5,871 nucleotides of DNA from JAFCCL01 sp041645325 (lineage in GTDB: Archaea; Iainarchaeota; Iainarchaeia; Iainarchaeales; GCA-2688035), in the NCBI GenBank assembly GCA_041645325.1, contig JBAZQI010000045.1, positions 1 through 5,871 on the forward strand, written 5' to 3'. The stretch's first letter is position 1, and each line of letters begins with the position of its first letter. The notes under the pieces are model-generated. The model ran no database searches. It was not told where the DNA came from and saw nothing but the letters and a program-made list of their open reading frames with translations. The translations under genes were made by a program, and so were the position numbers. This document shows positions 1-5,387 of the stretch, piece after piece.

Positions 1-576
1 AGCATCGAGTTTGTTTTCCCTGTAAGGGAGCCTTTGCTGAGGATCAGGAAGAATTTTTTGAAGCTTTTGAACAGCAGGATTCATGGTGTCAGGGGAATTG
101 ACAAAGTTTTGGTTGTTGAAGAGGCCGGCGAGTTTGTCATAAAGACAAGCGGAAGCAATCTCAAGGTGGTCTTAAAGCTGCCTGAGGCCAATACGGCCAA
201 GACCATTACGAATGACATTATGGAGGTAAGCGAGGTTTTGGGCATTGAGGCTGGCAGGACTATGATTTTTAATGAATTGCGGAAGACATTGGATGATAAC
301 AGCATCCTGGTTGATTTGAGGCATTTGATGCTTTTGGCCGACCTGATGACTTTTAGCGGCGGAATCAAGGGCATTGTTAGGACAGGAATCACCAGGGAGA
401 AGAAGAGCCCGTTTGCAAGGGCTGCCTTTGAGGAAACAGTGAAGCATTTGCTTGATGCCGCGTTCAAGGGCGAGAAGGATGATTTGCAGGGCGTTGTTGA
501 AAACATCATTGTGGGGCAGCCTGTGAGGGTCGGAACAGGCAGGGTTGAGCTCGTTATGAAAAAGAAGGTGGAGTGA
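1..576 (+). CDS. rpoA2: DNA-directed RNA polymerase subunit A'' (C-terminal part, 5' truncated by window)
   Basis: The frame is open from the first base of the window and ends at TGA 574-576, giving the last 191 residues of a protein usually near 400 residues long. In archaea the largest RNA polymerase subunit is split into A' and A''; A'' supplies the C-terminal part, including part of the active-site cleft and jaw. Family signatures seen here are VDLRHLMLLADLMT (frame residues about 104-117), the block FARAAFEETVKHLLDAA, and ENIIVGQPVRVGTGRVELVM near the end. The true start lies outside the window; the TTG at position 34 is internal, because conserved-looking sequence (FVFPVREPLL) precedes it. 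The gene ends 9 bases before rpl30e, the standard archaeal neighbour, and is probably co-transcribed with it. No frameshift or missing block is seen. Confidence 0.96.
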   Translation, partial: SIEFVFPVREPLLRIRKNFLKLLNSRIHGVRGIDKVLVVEEAGEFVIKTSGSNLKVVLKLPEANTAKTITNDIMEVSEVLGIEAGRTMIFNELRKTLDDNSILVDLRHLMLLADLMTFSGGIKGIVRTGITREKKSPFARAAFEETVKHLLDAAFKGEKDDLQGVVENIIVGQPVRVGTGRVELVMKKKVE

Positions 577-585
577 GATTCGATT

Positions 586-894
586 ATGGATGTTGATGCC
601 GGGAAGGAATTGAGGCGTGCGGTTGACACGGGAAAGGTTGTTTTTGGAAAAAGGGGCGTTGAGAAAAGTGTTTTAAAGGGTGCGTGCAAGCTAGTTATTA
701 TCAGCGGCAATGCCGAGAAGTATGCTAAGGAAAGGGTAAGGCAGTTGTGCAACACGTCAGCTATCCCTTTTTTTGAGTTTGGTGCAACGGGGATTGACAT
801 CGGCAATTACTGCGGGAAGCCTTTTGTGGTTTCTTTTGCAGGAATAGAGGATGCGGGCAAGAGCAAGGTGCTTGGGCTTGCGAAGGGAAATTAG
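586..894 (+). CDS. rpl30e: Ribosomal protein L30e (eL30)
   Basis: A 102-residue protein of the L7Ae/L30e/S12e fold, the usual size for archaeal L30e, a large-subunit protein that binds RNA, typically kink-turn motifs. Typical blocks are GVEKSVLKGACKLVIISGNA (residues 24-43) and IPFFEFGATGIDIGNYCGKP (60-79), which match the two conserved halves of the fold including the RNA-facing glycine-rich turn. The start ATG lies 9 bases after the rpoA2 stop. GTGAGAT at 573-579, overlapping the rpoA2 stop, may serve as the ribosome binding site. The gene sits between rpoA2 and nusA as in most archaea. A run of seven T (768-774) lies inside the coding region. Confidence 0.93.
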   Translation: MDVDAGKELRRAVDTGKVVFGKRGVEKSVLKGACKLVIISGNAEKYAKERVRQLCNTSAIPFFEFGATGIDIGNYCGKPFVVSFAGIEDAGKSKVLGLAKGN

Positions 895-908
895 AACAGT
901 GTTCGGAA

Positions 909-1322
909 ATGCGCCTTACGAGTGATGAGATTTTTTATTTGAACGAGCTTAACAGCGCAAGCGGCGCAAATGCGCGTGATTGCGTTGTGCAGGGAAACGT
1001 GATTGCTTTTCTGGTGAAGAAAGAGGAGCTTGGCAAGGCAATCGGCAAGGATGCTTCTTCTGTGAAGAAGCTGAGGGCAAGGCTCAAGCTCAATGTTGAG
1101 TTGCTTGAGTACGCAGAGGATTTTGTTGAGTTTATCAGGGGCGCCTTGTATAATGTCAAGGTCAAGGAGATTGGTTATTCGGAGAAAAATGGCAAGAGGG
1201 TTGCGAATGTCACGCTTGAGCCCGGTGAAAGGCACAAGCTGTTGAACCAGGCCGGCAGACTGAAAAGAATTAAAGCCTTAGCACAAAGGAATTATAAGGT
1301 TGAGGATATAAAAATTCATTGA
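909..1322 (+). CDS. nusA: Archaeal NusA-like transcription factor (two KH domains)
   Basis: 137 residues, the usual length for archaeal NusA, which lacks the N-terminal polymerase-binding and S1 domains of bacterial NusA and consists of two KH RNA-binding domains. It is thought to bind nascent RNA and act in termination or antitermination. Residues 8-28 carry the family opening with ARDCVV (22-27). KH1 is about 30-75, with LGKAIGKDASSVKKL at 41-55. KH2 is about 82-137, with LLNQAGRLKRIKALAQR at 111-127. Both GXXG loops are altered: GKDA at 46-49 has lost the last glycine and NQAG at 113-116 the first. Position between rpl30e and rps12 strongly supports the assignment. The upstream Shine-Dalgarno is weak (GGAA directly before ATG 909). 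The stop TGA is 17 bases before the rps12 ATG. Confidence 0.88.
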   Translation: MRLTSDEIFYLNELNSASGANARDCVVQGNVIAFLVKKEELGKAIGKDASSVKKLRARLKLNVELLEYAEDFVEFIRGALYNVKVKEIGYSEKNGKRVANVTLEPGERHKLLNQAGRLKRIKALAQRNYKVEDIKIH

Positions 1323-1339
1323 ATTGGGTTGTTGTTTAT

Positions 1340-1768
1340 ATGGCAAAAGGGGAATTTGCGGCACAGAAGCTTGAGGACGACAGGCAGAAATGGAGATGGA
1401 AGAACCCAAAGTACAAGAGGAGAACCCTCAGGCTCAGGGACAAGTATGATTTGCTTGAAGGCAGCCCGCAGGCCAGGGGAATAGTCATTGAAAAACGTGG
1501 AGTAACCGCAAAGCAGCCGAATAGCGGCATCAGGAAGTGCGTGAGGGTCCAGCTTATAAAGAACGGAAAGCAGTGCACAGCTTTGGCCCCAAGGGACGGC
1601 GCAATAAAGTTTATTGACGAGCACGACGAAGTGATTATTGAAGGAATAGGGGGGGCACAGGGCGGCCCAAAGGGGGACCTTTGGGGCGTGAAATACAGGG
1701 TAACGCATGTGAACAACCAGGCTTTGGAGATGCTGAGGTCAGGAAGGAAGGAGAAGGTCAAAAGGTAA
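1340..1768 (+). CDS. rps12: Ribosomal protein S12 (uS12, archaeal/eukaryal S23 type)
   Basis: 142 residues, normal for archaeal S12, a small-subunit protein at the decoding centre. Recognised by YKRRTLRLRDKYDLLEGSPQ (25-44), the near-invariant AKQPNSGIRKCVRVQLIKNG (57-76), IKFIDEHDEVIIEGIGG (89-105) and the basic tail GRKEKVKR. I chose ATG 1340 because MAKGEFAAQKL fits the family N-terminus; an upstream in-frame TTG at 1319 would add seven atypical residues and overlap the nusA stop. Oddities: the PNSA motif reads PNSG (60-63), and the loop that usually reads GD(I/L)PGV reads GDLWGV (112-117), with Trp115 replacing proline beside Asp113. Asp113 corresponds to the residue that is methylthiolated in bacterial S12. 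A run of seven G (1649-1655) occurs in the IGG codons, but the frame stays intact. Confidence 0.95.
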   Translation: MAKGEFAAQKLEDDRQKWRWKNPKYKRRTLRLRDKYDLLEGSPQARGIVIEKRGVTAKQPNSGIRKCVRVQLIKNGKQCTALAPRDGAIKFIDEHDEVIIEGIGGAQGGPKGDLWGVKYRVTHVNNQALEMLRSGRKEKVKR

Positions 1769-1783
1769 TTCCGGGGTTTTTTT

Positions 1784-2386
1784 ATGGCACTGGTTTTTGG
1801 CAGGTGGAGTTCCGAGGGCGTCAAGTTTTCGGATTTGAGCCTTGCGCGCTACATTATTCTCGATTCAAGAAGCGTGCCGCACAGCTTTGGCAAGCAGAAC
1901 AAGAAGGCTTTTGCCAGGGGAAAGATGAGCGTTGTTGAAAGGCTGATTAACAAGGCAATGAGAAGCGGCCAGGGAAAAAGGAAGCTGAGCGGCAAGTACA
2001 TAAGGGGAAGGGGCAGCTGCGGAAAAAAGCTGCAGACCATGAGGATTGTTGAGGAGTCTTTTGCGATTGTTGAGAAAAAGACAAAGCAGAACCCTTTGCA
2101 GGTTCTTGTCAAGGCCCTTGAGAACGCCGCTCCACGCGAAGACATTACGAAGATAAAGAAGGGCGGAATCGCTTACGCTGTTGCGGTTGACGTTGCACCG
2201 TTGACAAGGCTTGACGAGGCTCTGAAAAACATTGCCTTGGCGGGCTTTGTGGGCTCGTTCAACAGGAAGAAGAGCGCTGCCGAGGCGCTTGCGGAAGAGC
2301 TTATTCTTGCCTCGCAGGAAGACCAGAAAAGCCTTTCCGTCAAAAGGCGCGATGAAGTGGAAAGGATTGCGAAGAGCAGCAGGTAA
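1784..2386 (+). CDS. rps7: Ribosomal protein S7 (uS7)
   Basis: 200 residues, the archaeal/eukaryal (S5-like) long form of S7, which organises the head of the small subunit and borders the E site. Seen: FGRW at 5-8, the helix VVERLINKAMRSG (50-62), the strongly conserved KTKQNPLQVLVKALENAAPR (99-118) that forms the beta-hairpin region, GGIAYAVAVDVAPLTRLDEA (127-146), RKKSAAEALAEELILA (161-176) and the terminal RIAKSSR shared by archaeal S7. A Gly/Lys/Arg-rich stretch at about 61-84 replaces a shorter linker found in many archaea. The gene starts 15 bases after rps12; GGGG (1773-1776) and seven T sit directly before the ATG. The gap to fusA is 19 bases, so it belongs to the same operon. Confidence 0.95.
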   Translation: MALVFGRWSSEGVKFSDLSLARYIILDSRSVPHSFGKQNKKAFARGKMSVVERLINKAMRSGQGKRKLSGKYIRGRGSCGKKLQTMRIVEESFAIVEKKTKQNPLQVLVKALENAAPREDITKIKKGGIAYAVAVDVAPLTRLDEALKNIALAGFVGSFNRKKSAAEALAEELILASQEDQKSLSVKRRDEVERIAKSSR

Positions 2387-2395
2387 TTCTTGAAA

Positions 2396-2399
2396 GGTG
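2396..2399 (+). promoter_or_regulatory. Shine-Dalgarno site that sets the fusA start
   Basis: GGTG, within AAAGGTGC, lies six bases before ATG 2406 and matches the core of the archaeal Shine-Dalgarno GGAGGTGATC. The GTG in this motif (2397) is in frame with fusA and could be mistaken for the start, which would add Met-Leu-Leu. ATG 2406 gives the family N-terminus MGRKEDM and keeps this motif free for ribosome binding. Confidence 0.6.
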
Positions 2400-2405
2400 C
2401 TTCTT

Positions 2406-4598
2406 ATGGGACGAAAAGAGGACATGGTAAAGCTGGCTGAAAGCCTGATGAATACCAGGGAAAACATCAGGAACATAGGCATTGTTGCCCACATTGACCA
2501 CGGCAAGACCACGCTTACCGACAACCTCATTGCCGCTGCAGGCCTGATGAGCGAAGAGCTTGCGGGCAAGCAGAGGATGATGGATTATTACGAATTGGAG
2601 CAGGAAAGGGGCATAACGATTAATGCGGCAAACATCAGCCTTGTGCACGATTTCAATGGCACAAAGCACCTTATTAATATCATTGACACGCCGGGCCACA
2701 TTGACTTTGGCGGCGAAGTCATAAGGGCAATGAGGGCTGTTGACGGTGTCATAGTTGTCGTTGATTCCGTTGAGGGAGTGATGCCGCAGACGGAAACCGT
2801 AATAAGGCAGGCCCTGAGGGAAAGGGTTAAGCCGGTTCTTTTTATCAACAAGGTTGACAGGCTTGTCAACGAGTTGCAGCTTACACCTGAGCAGATGCAG
2901 GAGCGATTTGTAAAAACCATTGCACAGGTCAATGTCCTTATAAAGAAAAACGCCAACAAGGAAATTTCGGAAGACTGGATGGTTAAGGTCAATGATGGCT
3001 CTGTTTCATTCGGTTCGGCCTACAACAACTGGGCAATAAGCATTCATTCAATGAAGGAAACCAAAATAGGCTTCAAGGACATTTTTGATTACTGCAAGAA
3101 CGAGGACCAGAAGGCCCTTGCAAAGAAAAGCCCGCTGCACACAACGCTTTTGAGGATGGTCATTGAGCATTTGCCGAGCCCGGTTAATGCGCAGAAATAC
3201 AGGACACAGGCAATCTGGACAGGCGAGCTTGAGTCGGAAATAGGCAGGGGAATGCTTGAATGCAATGCAAAGGCGCCGATTGCAATGATGGTTACGGACG
3301 TAACCGTTGACCCGCATGCCGGGGACATTGCCACGGGAAGGATTTATTCCGGAACATTAAAAGCGGGAACAAAGGTAAGGGCACTGGGAATGCAAAAAGA
3401 GGTCGCAATCCAGCAGGTTGTGCTTTTCATGGGCCAGGAAAGGATAAAGGTTGAAGAGGTTCCTGCAGGGAACATTGCCGGCATTACGGGCCTCAAGGAA
3501 GTGTTTGCCGGTGAAACCATTTCAAGCACTGACATGAAGGCATTTGAAAGCTTCAAGAGCACGGCAGAGCCTGTCATGACAATAAGCGTTGAACCAAAGC
3601 AGACCAAGGACCTGCCAAAGCTCATTGAGGTAATCAGGCAGATTTCAAAAGAAGACCCGAATGTTGTCACAAGCCTGAACCAGGAAACAGGCGAGCACCT
3701 GCTCAGCGGAATGGGCGAATTGCATTTGGAGGTAACCAGATACAGGATTGAAGTTGACCACAAGATTCCGATTGAGGTTTCCCCGCCAATTGTTGTTTAC
3801 AGGGAAACCATAAACAAGGAAAGCCCCACGCTTGAAGGAAAGAGCCCGAACAGGCACAACAAGTTCAAGATGAGGGCAGTGCCCATTCCAAAAGAGCAGC
3901 TTGAAAAGCTTGTTGAGTCAAAGCTTAGCGGAAAGATGAAGCCAAAGGACAAGGACGTTGCCGCCAAATTTGAGGAAATGGGCTTTGGAAGGGACACATC
4001 CAGGAGAATTTGGGCCGTGCACAACAACTGCATTTTGGCTGACATGACACGCGGAATCGTGGCATTGCATGAAATAAGGGAGCTTGTGATTCAGGGCTTT
4101 AATGACGCAATGGACCAGGGGCCCCTGGCAAAAGAAAAATGCTTCGGCATAATGATTGAGCTTGAGGATGCGACCCTGCACGAGGATGCAATCCACAGGG
4201 GCCCTGCACAGGTTTTGCCTGCAATTACCAGAACATGCTATGCCTGCATGCTTTCGGCTGACCCAGTCATGTTTGAGCCAAAGCAGATTCTTTTCATAAC
4301 CTGCCCACAGGATTACATGGGCTCTGTTTCAAAAGAGCTCGGGCAAAGAAGAACGCAGATTACGGAAATGAAGCAGGAAGGCGATGCAACGATTTTCATT
4401 GCAAAGGCGCCTGTCAAAGAGCTAATCGGATTTTCAGCGGCAATTAGGAGTGCAACCCAGGGCAGGGCAATCTGGACAGCGGAATACGCGGGATACGAGC
4501 AGCTGCCGAGGGAAATGCAGAGAAACGTGATAGAAGAAGTCAGAAAAAGGAAAGGAATGGACCTCACGGTAAAAACCTCGGACTTCTTTTTGGATTAA
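2406..4598 (+). CDS. fusA: Elongation factor 2 (archaeal EF-2 GTPase)
   Basis: 730 residues, full length for archaeal EF-2, the GTPase that moves tRNA and mRNA through the ribosome after peptide bond formation. GTPase motifs from ATG 2406: G1 AHIDHGKT (28-35), G2 RGIT (68-71), G3 DTPGH (94-98), G4 NKVD (148-151), followed by GSAYNNWAIS as the G5 region. Domain II includes VDPHAGDIATGRIYSGTLKAG. The SGMGELHLEV block marks domain III, and SPPIVVYRETI with EGKSPNRHNKF leads into domain IV. In the domain IV tip, LHEDAIHRGPAQVLP, His597 is the residue expected to become diphthamide, so the site is kept. The domain V end reads RKRKGMDLTVKTSDFFLD. It is the last gene of the ribosomal operon here, followed by a probable terminator. 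Its last 20 bases recur, nearly identical, 715 bases downstream. Confidence 0.98.
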   Translation: MGRKEDMVKLAESLMNTRENIRNIGIVAHIDHGKTTLTDNLIAAAGLMSEELAGKQRMMDYYELEQERGITINAANISLVHDFNGTKHLINIIDTPGHIDFGGEVIRAMRAVDGVIVVVDSVEGVMPQTETVIRQALRERVKPVLFINKVDRLVNELQLTPEQMQERFVKTIAQVNVLIKKNANKEISEDWMVKVNDGSVSFGSAYNNWAISIHSMKETKIGFKDIFDYCKNEDQKALAKKSPLHTTLLRMVIEHLPSPVNAQKYRTQAIWTGELESEIGRGMLECNAKAPIAMMVTDVTVDPHAGDIATGRIYSGTLKAGTKVRALGMQKEVAIQQVVLFMGQERIKVEEVPAGNIAGITGLKEVFAGETISSTDMKAFESFKSTAEPVMTISVEPKQTKDLPKLIEVIRQISKEDPNVVTSLNQETGEHLLSGMGELHLEVTRYRIEVDHKIPIEVSPPIVVYRETINKESPTLEGKSPNRHNKFKMRAVPIPKEQLEKLVESKLSGKMKPKDKDVAAKFEEMGFGRDTSRRIWAVHNNCILADMTRGIVALHEIRELVIQGFNDAMDQGPLAKEKCFGIMIELEDATLHEDAIHRGPAQVLPAITRTCYACMLSADPVMFEPKQILFITCPQDYMGSVSKELGQRRTQITEMKQEGDATIFIAKAPVKELIGFSAAIRSATQGRAIWTAEYAGYEQLPREMQRNVIEEVRKRKGMDLTVKTSDFFLD

Positions 4599-4600
4599 AG
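4579..4600 (+). repeat. Direct repeat copy 1: 3' end and stop codon of fusA
   Basis: This 22-base segment covers the fusA codons for Asp-Phe-Phe-Leu-Asp, the TAA stop and one following base. It matches 5294-5315 at 21 of 22 positions; the single difference (T4595 versus A5310) changes Asp GAT to Glu GAA. The shared core begins CGGACTTCTTTTTGGA. The match is far longer than expected by chance in a window this size. It flanks the DUF2283/DUF4258 pair on the left. Confidence 0.8.
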
Positions 4601-4642
4601 CGGCAGCCTTTGCTTAAGAAAGCAGGCCTTCCACAGGGCTTC

Positions 4643-4663
4643 AAAGGAGATTTTCCTTTTTTT
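4643..4663 (+). terminator. Probable transcription terminator after fusA
   Basis: AAAGGA (4643-4648) and TCCTTT (4654-4659) form a 6-bp stem with a 5-base loop, continuing into a T-rich tract ending at 4663 (TTTT at 4651-4654, seven T at 4657-4663). Archaeal polymerase terminates at T-rich tracts, with or without a hairpin. A second hairpin precedes it: GCC plus TGCTT (4606-4608, 4611-4615) pairs with AAGCA plus GGC (4620-4627), with two T bulged. The position, just after the last operon gene and before a new promoter, fits operon end. Termination was not tested. Confidence 0.6.
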
Positions 4664-4688
4664 GCTGCTACAGTTGCCACAATAGGTT

Positions 4689-4694
4689 TTTATA
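4689..4694 (+). promoter_or_regulatory. TATA-like promoter for the DUF2283 gene
   Basis: TTTATA inside a T/A-rich block (about 4687-4703), downstream of the fusA terminator, is placed as an archaeal TATA box would be. A start site 25-28 bases downstream would fall near 4718-4721, only about 7-10 bases before ATG 4728. The transcript would then have almost no leader, and no Shine-Dalgarno is seen. The B-recognition element is not clear. Confidence 0.5.
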
Positions 4695-4727
4695 CTTTTT
4701 AAGCAATTATTTGTATAGTGGTTGGAA

Positions 4728-4937
4728 ATGAAAGTAAGTTATGACAGGGAAATTGATGCAATGTATATTGCGCTTGAAGACGCGAAAAGCGGGCGTGTTA
4801 AGCAAACAATTGCTTTGAACGATGACCTAATTGTGGATTTTGACGGGAACAAGAAGATTGTGGGAATAGAAATTCTTGCGGCCTCAAAAAACTTGACAAA
4901 AAAAGAATTCAAGCAAGTCGAAAAGGCAGTCGCTTAG
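4728..4937 (+). CDS. DUF2283 family small protein (possible toxin-antitoxin partner)
   Basis: A 69-residue soluble protein without signal peptide or membrane segment. It matches the DUF2283 pattern: MKVSYDREIDAMYIAL at 1-16 (family shape YDxExDxxYIxL) and DDLIVDFDGNKKIVGIEILA at 32-51, predicted as alternating beta strands, then a Lys-rich helix to the end. Function is unknown; DUF2283 genes are often found beside DUF4258 genes and have been suspected to act as antitoxin-like partners. I chose ATG 4728 over TTG 4722 because family members begin directly with MK(I/V)xYD. It converges on the DUF4258 gene, and the two stop codons overlap in four bases (TTAG, 4934-4937). Its role as an antitoxin is inferred from context only. 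Confidence 0.8.
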   Translation: MKVSYDREIDAMYIALEDAKSGRVKQTIALNDDLIVDFDGNKKIVGIEILAASKNLTKKEFKQVEKAVA

Positions 4938-5146
4938 TCAAAGTAAGCGCTGATTACAATAGCCCTGTTTTCTTCTTCCAAAAAAATAACATGCCAGGCC
5001 TTGTCCAGCTTTTTGGTTGCGATTTTTCTTCCCGAAAAAGAGGTTCTGATATAGTCAGGGCTCTGCAGAATATTTTTGACCGTTGCCTCATTTATGCCTC
5101 TCTGCAGCATCCTTTCCGTGGCATGGCCGGAAAAAACAATTTGCAT
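4934..5146 (-). CDS. DUF4258 family small protein (possible toxin)
   Basis: A 70-residue protein on the minus strand, start ATG at 5146-5144, stop TAA at 4936-4934. The N-terminus GHATERMLQRGI (7-18) is the DUF4258 hallmark, with His8, Arg12 and Arg16 conserved in the family. It is followed by a helix (TVKNILQSPD, 22-31), a basic segment (SGRKIATKKLDK, 38-49) and two strands, WHVIFLEE (51-58) and AIVISAYFD (62-70). This layout, His and Arg at the front and a beta sheet behind, recalls small RelE/BrnT-like toxins, but no activity can be read from sequence. It is convergent with the DUF2283 gene, whereas such partners are more often arranged head to tail. A TATA-like box lies 25-32 bases upstream of its ATG. 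Confidence 0.78.
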   Translation of the reverse strand: MQIVFSGHATERMLQRGINEATVKNILQSPDYIRTSFSGRKIATKKLDKAWHVIFLEEENRAIVISAYFD

Positions 5147-5170
5147 ATGAAGGCATAATAGGGCGGCGGT

Positions 5171-5178
5171 TTATTTAA
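5171..5178 (-). promoter_or_regulatory. Possible TATA box for the DUF4258 gene
   Basis: On the minus strand this reads TTAAATAA within ACTTAAATAAACC. Its centre lies about 28 bases upstream of the DUF4258 start codon, which predicts a leaderless or nearly leaderless transcript. No Shine-Dalgarno precedes the ATG, which is consistent. Confidence 0.4.
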
Positions 5179-5210
5179 GTTTAATGAAAAGCATAAGCCT
5201 TTTTGAAAAA

Positions 5211-5218
5211 TTTATAAA
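5211..5218 (+). promoter_or_regulatory. Palindromic TATA-like box with no evident gene downstream
   Basis: TTTATAAA, preceded by GAAAAA (5205-5210), which resembles an A-rich B-recognition element for + strand transcription. A start near 5240-5245 would be expected, but no convincing coding region follows until hicB at 5421. It could be a promoter left without its gene, a distal hicBA promoter, the promoter of a short RNA, or, because it is palindromic, a minus-strand promoter for DUF4258 with a leader of roughly 45 bases. Confidence 0.35.
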
Positions 5219-5250
5219 CAGGGCAAACAGCCAAGTCTGAGTTTGATTAA

Positions 5251-5313
5251 AGGCAGCCAAAAGAAAGAACCGTAAAGTTGGCATTGGAGAATGCGGACTT
5301 CTTTTTGGAATAA
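5251..5313 (+). pseudogene. Possible remnant of an EF-2 C-terminal tail
   Basis: Read in the frame that ends at TAA 5311-5313, this stretch encodes a short tail ending ERTVKLALENADFFLE-stop. The intact fusA ends LTVKTSDFFLD-stop. Both share TVK, then (A/S)DFFL(D/E) and a TAA in the same place, and the DNA is nearly identical over the last 20 coding and stop bases. An in-frame TAA at 5248-5250 closes the frame upstream, so nothing longer of EF-2 remains. It is best read as an old or displaced fusA tail; the region upstream of 5294 is too diverged to be sure. Confidence 0.4.
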
Positions 5314-5315
5314 AG
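5294..5315 (+). repeat. Direct repeat copy 2: fusA-tail-like sequence
   Basis: Matches 4579-4600 at 21 of 22 bases in the same orientation, 715 bases away. It lies in the intergenic stretch between the DUF4258 gene and hicB. After the repeat, similarity drops but GGCTGC (5315-5320) still resembles GGCAGC (4602-4607) with a one-base shift. Together the two copies bracket the DUF2283/DUF4258 pair like the ends of an inserted segment. Confidence 0.8.
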
Positions 5316-5379
5316 GCTGCAGTACGGCACGCTAATCGGCAATAACACTCTTTTAGGGGAAAAGCGGCTGTTAAGGATA

Positions 5380-5387
5380 TTTATAAA
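5380..5387 (+). promoter_or_regulatory. TATA box of the hicBA pair
   Basis: TTTATAAA, preceded by TAAGGATA, sits 34-41 bases upstream of the hicB ATG at 5421. A start site about 25 bases downstream of the box would leave a leader of around 10 bases, with no Shine-Dalgarno. It is the second perfect TTTATAAA palindrome in the gap; the first is at 5211-5218. Confidence 0.55.

Noticed and set aside
81..806. Long minus-strand open frame of 241 codons
   Set aside because: It is antisense to rpoA2 and rpl30e, which are clearly coding; low-complexity Ser/Thr/Leu/Pro composition is typical of a shadow frame.
1319..1339. TTG at 1319 as an upstream start of rps12
   Set aside because: It overlaps the nusA stop and adds seven residues not seen in the family; ATG 1340 gives the expected N-terminus.
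1681..1938. + strand open frame spanning the rps12-rps7 junction
   Set aside because: Out of frame with both conserved ribosomal genes; no family features.
2397..2405. GTG at 2397 as the fusA start
   Set aside because: It lies in the GGTG Shine-Dalgarno motif; ATG 2406 starts the conserved MGR... N-terminus.
1865..2569. Minus-strand open frame of 234 codons antisense to rps7 and fusA
   Set aside because: Overlaps two certain genes, and the translation shows no recognisable domain.
4722..4727. TTG at 4722 as start of the DUF2283 gene
   Set aside because: The ATG six bases later starts the family pattern MKVSYD; TTG would add only Met-Glu.
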